Assembly (NCBI RefSeq): GCF_007859655.1
Contig: NZ_CP042304.1
Span: 3,846,501 to 3,910,500, forward strand
DNA length: 64,000 bases
Origin: Devosia ginsengisoli
GTDB lineage: Bacteria > Pseudomonadota > Alphaproteobacteria > Rhizobiales > Devosiaceae
Direction: 5' to 3'
Shown here: in pieces, positions 19,563 through 29,390 of the stretch
Layout of the letters: each line of letters begins with the position of its first letter
How positions within the stretch are numbered: position 1 is the stretch's first letter
Notes under the pieces: model-generated
Database searches by the model: none
What the model saw: the letters and a program-made list of their open reading frames with translations, nothing else
Told to the model about the DNA's origin: nothing
Program-made: the position numbers and the translations under genes

Positions 19563-22500
19563 GTGGTTTCCAGGCTATGCTTGGGCGCCTCGATATCTTC
19601 GGAGGCGGCAAGAGGGGCACTCAAATTCTCGCCCTCGACTATCGATGGCGGTAGCCCCGCGAGGGCAATCAGGGTGCGGCCCAGTGCCGATATATCCGCG
19701 TCGGCGAAGCTCTCGATATCGTAGTAGAAATTGAGCTCCAGCCCGCCATGGGTCGAGAGCGGGCGCAACTGGAGGCGCCCTTCCTGCAGCCCGAATGGCG
19801 CGATGTCGATGGCTTCGATTTCCATCGACATGACGGATACGCGGCCATCTGAAAGCTGGCGCATGGCAGGCCCGAACAGGGAGCGATCGAGCATTTGCCG
19901 GGGTAGCAGCGGCGCGTAGATGAATGCCGGTACGGCGCCCAGAATGCCGGGTTTCGCCGCGAGGTCGAGGAACTGCGCATCTAGCTGCCGCGCAACCTGG
20001 GCGACGTTGCCATCCATGGGCATATCGAGCTGGACCATGCGGCTCAGGAAGGCTACGGCGCGGCGAAGCCGAGGGTCGCCGCGCGCCGGATCATAGGTTC
20101 CGAGTTCCGGCAGGGTACCGTGCCCTGTAGCGACCAGCGCCTGGGCGAACGAAGCGGCGAGCAGGCCATTTTCGGTCGTGCCCAACGTGGCGGCCTGCTG
20201 CCGAAGGGCTTCCGCGCCGCCAAGCCCGAGGCGCAGGGTTCGAACCCGGCTTGGCCCCAGCTGCAGGCGATCTATCCTGACCCCCGCGCGGTGGACCTGG
20301 CTCGAGACGGGGTGGGACGCCAGGCTCAAAATCTGCGACATGCCCGGTGGACGCCGCCCGAGGTCGAGCCCGATATATGCTCTGATCAGATCGTCAAGAA
20401 CGACGCCAAGCGACCAGCCATCGGCCACCCCTTCGAACAGCCTGATCAACACCACGTCGCCGCCTGCGCCCAGCCGCAGAAGATGAACCTCGATCAATGG
20501 TGGCCGGCTCACGTCATACGGGCGCTCGGCAATGCTGCGCATGGCTTGCGCAAGTTCGACGTCACCGGCTGCGTCCAGGTCGCGAACTGTCAATGGCGCG
20601 ACCCTGTCGAGCACCAGAGCCCGCCATTGCCCGTCATGGCGGGCGAACCGGGCGCGCAGAAACTCGTGGCGATCGACAACCTTGCTGACGGCCCGCTGCA
20701 GCCGTTGAACATCGACGCCGGGACGGACGCGGATTGCCTGGCACAGCATGGAGGCGCGTCGCAGTGTTTCGGTCGCTGCGGGGTCCGACACTTCGTCGAG
20801 CAGGTTCGTGAGGGCGGCGCTAACCGGGTATCCCGGGAGCGGCTGGGTAGCCGGCAAATCGCGCGCGGTTTTCTGGTCGATCGAACCATTGGGGAGGGCG
20901 GCAATTGCGGGCGACGGTGTGACCGGGTTTGCGGTCTGACCGGGGGCGTTGGCGAGCGCTGTCACGAGCCTTTGCAGATTTGCCTCATCGATTGCCTGTT
21001 CGTCATAGGCAAGCGTTACCCGCGTGCCGCCTTCGAAGGTCACAATGTGGGCTGCCAGCGCGTTCCACGCCGGAATAGCTGGGTCGTGCTCGTCCCGGAA
21101 CGAGAAGCCGAGCTGACGTGCCTGGACATTGGCCAGGTCCAGTTCTTCGGCCAGCAAGAGCTCCATCGAGCATGTCTCCAGAACGGGCTCGCTGAGAGAC
21201 AGCTGATGGTTGACTATCGCCAGGGCGAGCGACCTGTCCGGCGCAAGGGCCACGCGGACAGGAAAGCTGCTAGGCTCAGCGTCGACAAAACGTTCGATCA
21301 TGAGATCGCGGCGCCCGGTGACTGTCTCGACAGCCTGCGCGAAGGCGAGCAGCCAGTCGGCTTCAGACAGCCTGGCGGATGTTTGCAGCACGTCGCGATG
21401 AACTATCCGCCCGATGTTCAGGCCGGCGGTTGAGGCCAGCACCGGCCTGGTGCCGCCCGGCAGCTTGACGGCGGAGGCCCAGGGCTCCAGCAGTGCACGC
21501 GTACGGGCTTCTGCCGCGATCCTGTCGATGTCGGGTGGTTCGTGGCGGATGATCAGGCCGGGGTCGTCGCTCACCAGTGCGTTGAGCACACTGTCGGCCT
21601 CGATGTCGATGGCCAGGTGCAGGCGCAGGCCGAGTTCGACGACCACGTCATTCTCCTCGGACGCGGCGATGCGAAGCAGTTCACCGCTCGTAATATCGAG
21701 TGGGCGCGCCAGGGCATCCGCGACGGATTGCGTCACGACAATATCAGGTGGCGTCCCCCGCATAAGGAGGGTGCGGCTCGCGGGGTCACAGTGCAGCGCA
21801 AGATGTGGCGCAATGCTGCAGAGGCGGGAGAGCGCTTCCTCGATATCGGCGAGGGCGCGCGGGCTGTCGGGGCGGCGCCGAGCCACCTGTTCGAGGGCCG
21901 CCCGGCCGGCGTCTGAGGTCATCGGCGCCAGGGCGCGCTGGATGGCCCAGCGCTGGCGGTCCGAAAACACCGCCTGCTGCTCGGCTGCGGGCAGAGCTCC
22001 CGGCCCGCCCGGCATTTCACGCTCGGATCGGGCCTGCTCTTCGAGGGCGCTGGCGATGACGGATGACAGCTTTTCCAGCGTCGGCGCCTGCAGGAAAGCC
22101 CCGACTGTCATGGTCAGGCCCAGCCTGGTCTCGATCCTGTTCTTGAGCTCGATCGAGGAGAGTGAATCCAGCCCCAGTTCGGCCAGTGGCCGATTGACCG
22201 GAACCAGTTTAGGTTCGACGTCGAGGACGCAGCTGACTTCTTCGACGAGGAACTCTTGGAGGAGGGCCGGCCACGCCGCAGAAGGGGATGCCGCGAGCAT
22301 CTGGCGCAGTTTATGGTCGCCTTTGCGCGTGCCCGGCATCAGTCCGGCAAGGCGTGGGGTTACCCCCTGGCTGCCGAATGCACCGCGGACCCGACTCCAG
22401 TCGACGGCAGCGATGCTGCGCGAGGTCGCGCTGCTGACGGCAAGCCCTTCCAGCAAATCAAGGGTGTCGGCACTCGCCATCGGCAATATGCCCAGGCTTT

Positions 22501-24976
22501 CGAGATAACTGCTCATTGCCGCATTGTCGGCCACGAAACCGGCCTCTCCCAGGGCGCCAAGGCTGACGGTCTGGGCCGGCATGCCGTGTCCCGCGCGGTA
22601 GCTTGCGAAGCCATCAAGGAAGCTGTTGGCGGCAACATAATTGGCTTGCCCCAGCGAGCCGAGCAACTGGGCCACCGATGACAGGGACAGGAAGAAATCC
22701 AGCGCGGCCCCGGACTTTGCCAGGGCCCGGTGCAGCGCCCAGGCGCCGGCGACCTTGGGCTGCAGCACCGCGCGAATGGATGCCGCGTCGAGCTGGCCCA
22801 GCAGGCCATCCTTGAACACGGCGGCGCCATGTACGATGCCGGCTAGTGGCTGGTCGGAATGGGTGCGATCCGCAATGAATGCGTCAACCGCCGCCTCGTC
22901 GGTCAGATCGAGCGCTACGGCTTCGACCGTTGAACCCGACGCGTGCAGTTCTTCGGCGAGCCCCTCGTGCCGGGCAGGCAGCGTACCGGAACGCGAAGCG
23001 AGGATGAGGTGGCCTGCGCCGTGCCGGCTCAGCCAGCGGGCAATTTCCACGCCGAAGCCGCCCGTGCCGCCGGTTATCAGATAGCTGCGGTTCTGGCGGG
23101 CCACCAGTGCACGGTTGGATGATGCGCGTACCGTACGGGCGCCGGATTCAAGGCCGATCACCACCTTGCCGATATGCCTGCCCCTGGCCATCAGATCGAA
23201 AGCATCGGCAGCGCGATCGACGGGAAAATAGGTGATTGGCGTCGGGATATAGACCTTGTCCGCAAAGCGCTGGAGCACTTCGGCCAGAATGCTCGCCAGC
23301 AAGTCGGGACGGTCCGTGCCCATTGCCGCCAGATCGATGACGTGGACCGAAATATTGCGGCGCAGTCCGTGCAGGCCCAGGGGCGTATCTGCGTAGACGT
23401 CGCGCTTGCCGATCTCCAGAAACCGTCCGAACGGCGCCAGGACGTCCAGCCCCTTGGCGATGAAATGCGCTGGCAGGGCGTTCAGGATGACATCGACGCC
23501 CTTGCCGCCGGTCGCGGTCAGGATGTCGTCGGCAAAGCCGAGCGAGCGGGAATTGAAGACATGGGCAAGGCCCAGGCTTCGGAGATAGCTGCGTTTCTCC
23601 TCGGACCCGGCAGTGGCGAAAACCTCGGCGCCAAGGGACTTGGCCACCTGAATAGCGGCAAGGCCAACGCCGCCGCTGCCCAGATGGATGAGAACGCGTT
23701 CGCCCTTCTGTACCCGGCCGGCATGTGCCAGCGCATAGTGGGCCGTTGCGAAGGCCGAGGGGATGGACGCCGCCTCTTCGAGGGACAGGGCCGATGGAAT
23801 GGGCACGAGCGTCCGAGCGGGAACCGCGACGAGGCCCCGAAGACAGGCCCGCGCCATGCCCATGACCCGGGCGCCGACAGCCAGTTCCGGCACATTGCTG
23901 CCGAGCGCCCGAACGGTGCCGGAGAATTCAAGGCCGAGATTGAGCCAGGCCGGGTCGGGTTCCGCGCCGGCCGGCAACAGCCCGGTCACCGCCATGACAT
24001 CCCGGAAATTGAGGCCCACCGCGGCCGTCTCGACCAGTACGTCGTCTGGCGCCAGGCTTGGTCTCGGGCAGGCCTCGAGGAAAAGACTGGCGGTCGATCC
24101 CGGGGCTTTCATCGTCAGCTGGAAATTGTCCGTTGCCGATGTCAGGTCGATATCGACGAGGCCGCCGGGAAGGTCCGAGCGACTATCGGCGACGAGGCGC
24201 GGGACATAGCTGGCGCCGCCCCGTAACACGAACTCGGACTCTTCGCTGTCGGCTGCCGCCAATATTCGAACCACATCTTCGATCTCGTCGCGTGGACTAT
24301 CGATCTGGCGGATGCGTATATCCGGATTTTCGGAGGCGATGGTTCGGGCCAGGCCGACCACTGCGGAGGCCGCCAGGCCGGCCAGCGACATTGGCTTGTC
24401 CTGCGGTAGCAGGCGGGCCCCATGGGTCACGATGATGACGTCGCGCACGCGCCGTGGAGTGTCGAGCGCCTGAAGGGCTTGCGCTACCGCGATCAGGTGC
24501 AGGACATGTTGCTCGCTGCGGGAGACCAGATCGTCCTCTCCGATACCATCGCCCGAGACATGGAAAATCACGGAATCGACCTGCGCCGCTGCGTCAGCCG
24601 TCAGGGTGCGCGTTCGCGACAGCAGGTCTTCGTCCGCCGCCGCGGTCGGCAGGTCCAATGCGATGACGGAAGCGCCAGCCTGTTCCAGCCCCGCGGTCAG
24701 GCTTTCGGTGGCACTGCTATCGCTGGTCAGGATGAGCCAGTTCCCGCTTAACCCTGCCTGCTCCCCGGGTTGGAAAGGGATGAAGGTTTCGGCGTAATAG
24801 GCGGGTTTTCCAGCTTCGGCATCGGTCTTCGTGGCCTGTTGCCCCACTTGTCGCATTTCCAGCCCGTCGATGGAGAGGAGGCAGCGGCCATCCGCATCGG
24901 CAAGGCTGTAATCGGCGGTGACCGCTTTTGCCTCCGAGCTTTCCAGCCTCATCTGGACAGAGATGTGCCGGGTCAG
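19559..24976 (-). CDS. Type I polyketide synthase, C-terminal part: DH end, ER, KR, ACP and two condensation-like domains (downstream of a frameshift)
   Basis: Continuation of the synthase that starts at 28377. Numbered on the repaired protein (about 2,939 residues), this part has: the end of the dehydratase; a structural region (about 1,180-1,420); ER about 1,430-1,745 with HLGSGGVGLAAIQVAK; KR from about 1,764 with ITGGTGGFG, the catalytic Ser in SLSSVAQ, Tyr in GQANYVAAN and a B-type-like Asp in VFKDG; and ACP with Ser2072 in LGLDSLSS. Two condensation-like domains follow (about 2,125-2,520 and 2,540-2,920) with altered motifs LHLAIDI and FEGVADG in place of HHxxxDG. There is no thioesterase or adenylation domain. 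The frame stays open upstream to 25366 but is out of register there, so no real start exists; ATGs a few codons after 24976 lie inside the DH. Confidence 0.85.
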   Translation of the reverse strand: MTRHISVQMRLESSEAKAVTADYSLADADGRCLLSIDGLEMRQVGQQATKTDAEAGKPAYYAETFIPFQPGEQAGLSGNWLILTSDSSATESLTAGLEQAGASVIALDLPTAAADEDLLSRTRTLTADAAAQVDSVIFHVSGDGIGEDDLVSRSEQHVLHLIAVAQALQALDTPRRVRDVIIVTHGARLLPQDKPMSLAGLAASAVVGLARTIASENPDIRIRQIDSPRDEIEDVVRILAAADSEESEFVLRGGASYVPRLVADSRSDLPGGLVDIDLTSATDNFQLTMKAPGSTASLFLEACPRPSLAPDDVLVETAAVGLNFRDVMAVTGLLPAGAEPDPAWLNLGLEFSGTVRALGSNVPELAVGARVMGMARACLRGLVAVPARTLVPIPSALSLEEAASIPSAFATAHYALAHAGRVQKGERVLIHLGSGGVGLAAIQVAKSLGAEVFATAGSEEKRSYLRSLGLAHVFNSRSLGFADDILTATGGKGVDVILNALPAHFIAKGLDVLAPFGRFLEIGKRDVYADTPLGLHGLRRNISVHVIDLAAMGTDRPDLLASILAEVLQRFADKVYIPTPITYFPVDRAADAFDLMARGRHIGKVVIGLESGARTVRASSNRALVARQNRSYLITGGTGGFGVEIARWLSRHGAGHLILASRSGTLPARHEGLAEELHASGSTVEAVALDLTDEAAVDAFIADRTHSDQPLAGIVHGAAVFKDGLLGQLDAASIRAVLQPKVAGAWALHRALAKSGAALDFFLSLSSVAQLLGSLGQANYVAANSFLDGFASYRAGHGMPAQTVSLGALGEAGFVADNAAMSSYLESLGILPMASADTLDLLEGLAVSSATSRSIAAVDWSRVRGAFGSQGVTPRLAGLMPGTRKGDHKLRQMLAASPSAAWPALLQEFLVEEVSCVLDVEPKLVPVNRPLAELGLDSLSSIELKNRIETRLGLTMTVGAFLQAPTLEKLSSVIASALEEQARSEREMPGGPGALPAAEQQAVFSDRQRWAIQRALAPMTSDAGRAALEQVARRRPDSPRALADIEEALSRLCSIAPHLALHCDPASRTLLMRGTPPDIVVTQSVADALARPLDITSGELLRIAASEENDVVVELGLRLHLAIDIEADSVLNALVSDDPGLIIRHEPPDIDRIAAEARTRALLEPWASAVKLPGGTRPVLASTAGLNIGRIVHRDVLQTSARLSEADWLLAFAQAVETVTGRRDLMIERFVDAEPSSFPVRVALAPDRSLALAIVNHQLSLSEPVLETCSMELLLAEELDLANVQARQLGFSFRDEHDPAIPAWNALAAHIVTFEGGTRVTLAYDEQAIDEANLQRLVTALANAPGQTANPVTPSPAIAALPNGSIDQKTARDLPATQPLPGYPVSAALTNLLDEVSDPAATETLRRASMLCQAIRVRPGVDVQRLQRAVSKVVDRHEFLRARFARHDGQWRALVLDRVAPLTVRDLDAAGDVELAQAMRSIAERPYDVSRPPLIEVHLLRLGAGGDVVLIRLFEGVADGWSLGVVLDDLIRAYIGLDLGRRPPGMSQILSLASHPVSSQVHRAGVRIDRLQLGPSRVRTLRLGLGGAEALRQQAATLGTTENGLLAASFAQALVATGHGTLPELGTYDPARGDPRLRRAVAFLSRMVQLDMPMDGNVAQVARQLDAQFLDLAAKPGILGAVPAFIYAPLLPRQMLDRSLFGPAMRQLSDGRVSVMSMEIEAIDIAPFGLQEGRLQLRPLSTHGGLELNFYYDIESFADADISALGRTLIALAGLPPSIVEGENLSAPLAASEDIEAPKHSLETT

Positions 24977-27900
24977 GGGGCGGCAAAGCGCAGCCGGCGC
25001 AGCGCCGTCGGCAGGTACAGTGTCTGGGCCGCAGCGCTCGGATTTTCTGGCTCGCCGGGTGCGGTCCGGCTGGCAGCAAGCATCGCTATGGTGAGCTGCA
25101 GGGCACCATCGAGCAGGCATGGGTGGGCCAGGCTGCCCTCGAGCGAGACCTGGTCGGGTGCCACGATCGCGCCGCTTGCCGTCTCTGCCGTCACACTGGC
25201 ACTCGCCACCGTCCTGAAAGCGGGGCCATATCCAAAGCCGGCCGATGCGGTTTGAGCATAGAAGTCGTCGGCGCTCAGCGGCGAACCCGCTTGTGCATCG
25301 AGCGGGAACGGAAGGCCGGGCATCACATCGGTCGGGCGGAGCCGCGCGCTGGCCCGCAATATCCATTCTGGCGCGCCATCGCGGGTGCGGGTTCTGACGT
25401 CGATGAGATGGCGGGCAGCGTCGAACCGCGTGGAGAACAGCACCCGCTCATCGGCGCCGATGAAGAGGGCGGCCGAAATCTCGAAATTCTCGATCTCGAT
25501 CGGCACGTCGCCGAAGATGTTGCGTCCGGCGCAGAGCATGATCTCGATGAAGCCGGCTGCCGGGAACACCACGTCGCCGCCAACCGCATGATCCCGGAGA
25601 AACGGGAAGGCGCCCAGGCTGACCTCATTGCTCCAGACCGGATCAGGCCCCGGGGAGCGTTTGCCGAGCAGTGGAAATTCGGCGCTGTCGTGCAGAAGAT
25701 CGCGCGCTTCTTCGGAGTGCCGCCAATAGGGCGATAGCTGCCAGGGATAGGTCGGAAGCCCTTTCGCCTGCGCGTTGCCGCCCGTTGCCGCCTGCCAGTC
25801 GATCGTCCGGCCGCTGCAATGGAGCTGCGCAGTAGCGACCGCCACGGCGCGGAAGTCATCTTCGTTTCGCACCAGTGAGTTGACGACCGACACGGGAACG
25901 GCGCGCTCGGCGGCATTGGTCGCGTTAAGGCCGCTCAGCACCCGGTGCGGCGACAGTTCAAGGAAGGCATTGGCGCCGAGATCAAGCGCCATCAGCACGG
26001 CATCCCGGTAGCGGACCGGCTGACGCAGGTTTTGCCACCAGTAATCGGCATCGAGCCGGCTTTCAGGCTGCCCGGTGACGGTGGAGATAAAACCCACCTG
26101 CGGCGCCTGCCACTCAATGTCGCCGATTTCGCCCCGGAACCAGTCTTCCAGCGGCGCCAATTGGCGGGAGTGCCAAGCGGTATCGCTCTGTACCGGCCGA
26201 ACCTGTGCCGATGGATGCGCCTCGGCCAGCTGCGCGGACAATTGCGCCATTTCGGCGGGCGGCCCCGCCAGGGTAACCATGGAGGCGGCATTAAGGGCGG
26301 CGATGTCTATCTGGCTGTCGGGTCCGAGCAGAGCCTGGACTTCCGCCGGGGCCAGGCCGACCGCCAGCATGGCGCCGTCGGTTCCCAGCTTCTCGCGGAT
26401 CTGGCAGCGCACATGGATCATGCGCGTCGCGGTCTCGAGACTGATTGCTCCGGCAAGATAGGCCGCCGCCAGTTCTCCAAAGCTGTGCCCCAGGACGAAG
26501 TCGGGCCGCACATCACAGGATTGCCAGAGCGCGCCGAGCCCGATCTGAACGCCGAAAATCGCCGGCATCGCATAGCGGGACTGATCGAGGCGATACTGCG
26601 CCTCGTCGCGCAGCAGTTCAGCGTGGACAGACCAGCCGGACAACGCCTCGAAACCCTGGTCGAATTCCATGAAGGCGCGAGAGAAAGTCGGGTCTTCGAG
26701 CAGCAGTCGCCGCCCCATGCCCCACCATTGCCCGCCCTGACCAGCGAAAGTAAATGCCAGCCTGCTGCGCGGCGGCGGTGAACCGGACACGATTGCCGGC
26801 AGCGCGCCGCGGACGGGTGGCGGCACGTCCCGCTCGGCCATCTCGGACAGGCTGTTTGCCAGTTCCTGCCTAGAGGCGGCAATAACGGCAGCCCGATGCG
26901 GCAGGCCTTCGCGCATGGTCCCGAGTGAGGCGGCAATGTCCGCCAGGCTGCGCTCCGATAGCCTGCCCTCGACAACTTCCGCGTGCAGGCGGCCGGCCAC
27001 CTGGCGCAAGGCTTCTGCGCTGGCGGCCGATAGCGGCACGGCGACAGTTTTTTCGATCGGCTGCGGGCTTTCGGAAGCCGGGCGTACCGAATTAGCGCTT
27101 TGCAGCAGCACGCCGGCGTTGGTCCCGCCGAAGCCAAAGGAATTGACCGCTATGAAGACCGGCGAACCACTATTGCTTCCCAGCGCTGCCGGCGCTTGCG
27201 GCACCGCCATGTTATGCGCCTCGAACGCAATGGCCGGATTGGGCTCCTCGGAATTGATGCTGGCCGGCACAAGACGATTTTCGAGAACAAGGACGGCCTT
27301 GATCAGGCTGGCAATGCCGGCGGCGGATTCCAGGTGTCCGATATTGGGCTTGACCGAACCAAACAGCAGCGGCGCCTGTCGGCCCGCGCCGCCGAAGACA
27401 TGCCCAATGGCTGCGGCTTCGATGGGATCGCCAATCGGGGTTCCGGTGCCGTGCGCTTCGACATAATCCACGTCATGGGGGGCGATATCCGCAGTATTGC
27501 AGAGCGCGGCCATCATGGCCTGCTGGGCATGCAGGTCGGGCGCGGTCAGCGTCGGTGTGCGGCCGTCCTGGTTGACGGCGGTGGCGCGTATCAGCGCCCG
27601 CGTCCGTCGTCCCTGCGCCAGGGCGTCGGTCTCGCGCATCAGCACTATCGCGCCGATGCCTTCGCCACGGACATAGCCATTGGCCCGGCGATCGAAGGCG
27701 GACAGCGTCCCCGTGGGCGAAAGCATACCGGCCTTTGAAAACGCGACGAAGGTTGCGGGGTCGATCAACAGGTTGACGCCCGCGACGATGGCGATGTCGA
27801 TCCGGCCGCTGTTCAAGGCCGTGACGGCCTGGTCGAGGGCGACCAGCGAGGAGGAGCATGCCGTGTCGATCGACAGGCTGGGGCCGCTGAGATTGAAGCG

Positions 27901-28377
27901 GTGCGAAACCCTGTTGGCCACGATCGACAGGGCGGAGCCGGTTCCGGCATAGATATCGCTATGGGTGCGCTGCAGGCGCTGCAGGGATGCATAGTCGGAA
28001 GAGGAGGCGCCCACGTAAACGCCGGTGCGGACCGTGCCGAGAAGGTTCCGCGTCAGGCCCGCATCCTCCATCGCCTCATAGGCGACCATCAGCAGCAGGC
28101 GCTGCTGCGGATCCATGGCCTGGGCCTCGCGCGGAGAAATCTCGAACATTGCAGGGTCAAAGCCGGCGACGTCATCGATGAAGCCGCCCCAGCGCGTATA
28201 GCTCTTGCCGGGTGCTTCGGTATTGGCATCGACATGGGCCGCGATCGAGAAGCGATCCGCCGGGATTTCGCCGATAGCGCTCCGCCCGTCGAGCAACTGG
28301 CGCCAGAAACTGTCCGGTGTGTTGGCGCCGTCCGGAAATCGGCAGGCCATGCCCATCAGGGCTATGGACGTCCCCAT
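24973..28377 (-). CDS. Type I polyketide synthase, N-terminal part: KS, AT, DH (ends at a frameshift)
   Basis: 1,134 residues from ATG 28377, which opens MGTSIALMGMACRFPDG and has GAGGGGAAGGA just upstream. KS (1 to about 430): Cys174 in DTACSSS, His in EAHGTGT and in NIGHLES, all intact. AT (about 540-830): GQGGQWWGMG, Ser632 in GHSFGE, and TAWHS at the position of the HAFH/YASH specificity motif, closer to malonyl-type. DH (from about 905): His930 in LRDHAVGGDVVFP and Asp1090 in HPCLLDGALQ. The frame ends at TGA 24973-24975 in the middle of the DH; the conserved continuation resumes at once in the other frame (24976 leftward). One extra C in the C5 run (24976-24980, plus-strand G5) would join both parts. 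Confidence 0.88.
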   Translation of the reverse strand: MGTSIALMGMACRFPDGANTPDSFWRQLLDGRSAIGEIPADRFSIAAHVDANTEAPGKSYTRWGGFIDDVAGFDPAMFEISPREAQAMDPQQRLLLMVAYEAMEDAGLTRNLLGTVRTGVYVGASSSDYASLQRLQRTHSDIYAGTGSALSIVANRVSHRFNLSGPSLSIDTACSSSLVALDQAVTALNSGRIDIAIVAGVNLLIDPATFVAFSKAGMLSPTGTLSAFDRRANGYVRGEGIGAIVLMRETDALAQGRRTRALIRATAVNQDGRTPTLTAPDLHAQQAMMAALCNTADIAPHDVDYVEAHGTGTPIGDPIEAAAIGHVFGGAGRQAPLLFGSVKPNIGHLESAAGIASLIKAVLVLENRLVPASINSEEPNPAIAFEAHNMAVPQAPAALGSNSGSPVFIAVNSFGFGGTNAGVLLQSANSVRPASESPQPIEKTVAVPLSAASAEALRQVAGRLHAEVVEGRLSERSLADIAASLGTMREGLPHRAAVIAASRQELANSLSEMAERDVPPPVRGALPAIVSGSPPPRSRLAFTFAGQGGQWWGMGRRLLLEDPTFSRAFMEFDQGFEALSGWSVHAELLRDEAQYRLDQSRYAMPAIFGVQIGLGALWQSCDVRPDFVLGHSFGELAAAYLAGAISLETATRMIHVRCQIREKLGTDGAMLAVGLAPAEVQALLGPDSQIDIAALNAASMVTLAGPPAEMAQLSAQLAEAHPSAQVRPVQSDTAWHSRQLAPLEDWFRGEIGDIEWQAPQVGFISTVTGQPESRLDADYWWQNLRQPVRYRDAVLMALDLGANAFLELSPHRVLSGLNATNAAERAVPVSVVNSLVRNEDDFRAVAVATAQLHCSGRTIDWQAATGGNAQAKGLPTYPWQLSPYWRHSEEARDLLHDSAEFPLLGKRSPGPDPVWSNEVSLGAFPFLRDHAVGGDVVFPAAGFIEIMLCAGRNIFGDVPIEIENFEISAALFIGADERVLFSTRFDAARHLIDVRTRTRDGAPEWILRASARLRPTDVMPGLPFPLDAQAGSPLSADDFYAQTASAGFGYGPAFRTVASASVTAETASGAIVAPDQVSLEGSLAHPCLLDGALQLTIAMLAASRTAPGEPENPSAAAQTLYLPTALRRLRFAAP

Positions 28378-28647
28378 GGATTCCTTCCCCTCACGGGCGG
28401 GGTCGAAGCTCAACTCTGGCACTCCATGCGGGCACTCTGGGGGCCGTGGGCAATTCAGGCGAAACGATGACCATATCCCGGCCGAACATTGGTGACTTTT
28501 GGGCAACAGTCCGCGTCGCCTGTTTTCTAAAGCGCTCGCGACGCGGTTACAACGGCCCGTTGACATCTTGTCAGCAATCGCAAAGCAGCACTAGTTTGCC
28601 CGGGTGAAGGGGCCGAGGACAACGTCCTCAACCTGCTGGAGGGCGAT
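28378..28647. promoter_or_regulatory. Divergent intergenic region between the PKS and the outer-membrane barrel gene
   Basis: 270 bases without a gene. A perfect inverted repeat TGACA-TCT-TGTCA lies at 28561-28573. Its first half is part of TTGACA (28560-28565), which could be a rightward -35; no good -10 is evident. GGAGGG at 28638-28643 is the ribosome-binding site of the barrel gene. I see no small ORF with credible features. Confidence 0.4.
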
Positions 28648-29382
28648 GTGAATAAAAACTTTGTTGCAGCGGTAGGCGTATTGTCGGTTTTGGCGTGCGG
28701 CGCCGCGTCGGCACAGGACGCTGTGCCGTCCGGGTCCGTCGTCTACGACGCGGCCGCATTCGACGCGCTGCCGTGGTATGTTTCGGGCAAGGTCGGCATC
28801 GCGCTGCCGGGCACCATCGACACGACCTCGGTCACCGGTTTTGGTGTCGGCCCATCGGGTAAATCGAGCTTCGATGCCGGCTTTGCCGGGGCCGTTGCGG
28901 TCGGCAAGCATATTAGCCCCCAGGTGCGGGCCGAGCTGGAACTGGGCATCGCGATCAATGCCGGTCGCTCTTTCGAAGGTACCTATCCCTGGGGAGCCCC
29001 CTCGAGCGGCTCTCTCGATGGCAATGTAACGACCACCACCGCTATGGCGCTGGGCTATTACGATTTCACGCAATTCGGCAACTTCGTTCCATACCTTTCG
29101 GCAGGTCTGGGTGCCGCTCATGTCAGTTCCAACCTGACCTATACCGACACCGTGGGCTTTTCGAGCGGTACCATTACCGGCAGCAGCATGGTGCCGGCAG
29201 CGCGCATCGGCGCTGGTTTCCAGTACAAGATCGCCGATTCGATGGATCTGACTGTCGACTACACGGCGCTTTTCGGCGGCCAGGCCGCATTCACCCACAA
29301 TGATGCCTTCGGTGGCTCTACCACCGTCAACTCCAGCGTTATGGCCCATGCACTGGCCGTGGGCGTAAAGGGCAGCTTCTAG
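28648..29382 (+). CDS. Outer-membrane beta-barrel protein (Omp25/OmpW-like)
   Basis: 244 residues, GTG start at 28648 supported by GGAGGG four bases upstream. A Sec signal peptide (first 22 residues, ending ASA before QDA) is followed by alternating hydrophobic/polar strands, for example PYLSAGLGAAHVSS and ARIGAGFQYKIADSMDLTVDYTA broken by glycine-rich turns. The chain ends in aromatic Phe after VGVKGSF, the outer-membrane assembly signal. The size fits an eight-stranded barrel. Its function is unknown. Its divergent position beside the polyketide synthase makes a role in export or surface display of the product possible but unproven. Confidence 0.8.
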   Translation: MNKNFVAAVGVLSVLACGAASAQDAVPSGSVVYDAAAFDALPWYVSGKVGIALPGTIDTTSVTGFGVGPSGKSSFDAGFAGAVAVGKHISPQVRAELELGIAINAGRSFEGTYPWGAPSSGSLDGNVTTTTAMALGYYDFTQFGNFVPYLSAGLGAAHVSSNLTYTDTVGFSSGTITGSSMVPAARIGAGFQYKIADSMDLTVDYTALFGGQAAFTHNDAFGGSTTVNSSVMAHALAVGVKGSF

Positions 29383-29390
29383 GAACTGAA

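Noticed and set aside
19559..22100. Hybrid PKS-NRPS assignment from the C-like domains
   Set aside because: There is no adenylation or peptidyl-carrier domain, and both C-like domains have altered active-site motifs.
24973..24980. Programmed -1 frameshift in the PKS
   Set aside because: Slippage on the C5 run is possible, but there is no supporting stimulatory structure I can point to, and four other frame breaks nearby favour sequence error. Kept only as an alternative.
24977..25366. Extension of the PKS C-terminal frame up to 25366 as the start of a separate second synthase
   Set aside because: Residues upstream of 24976 in that frame are out of register with the conserved DH read in the other frame; a second synthase starting mid-DH is implausible.
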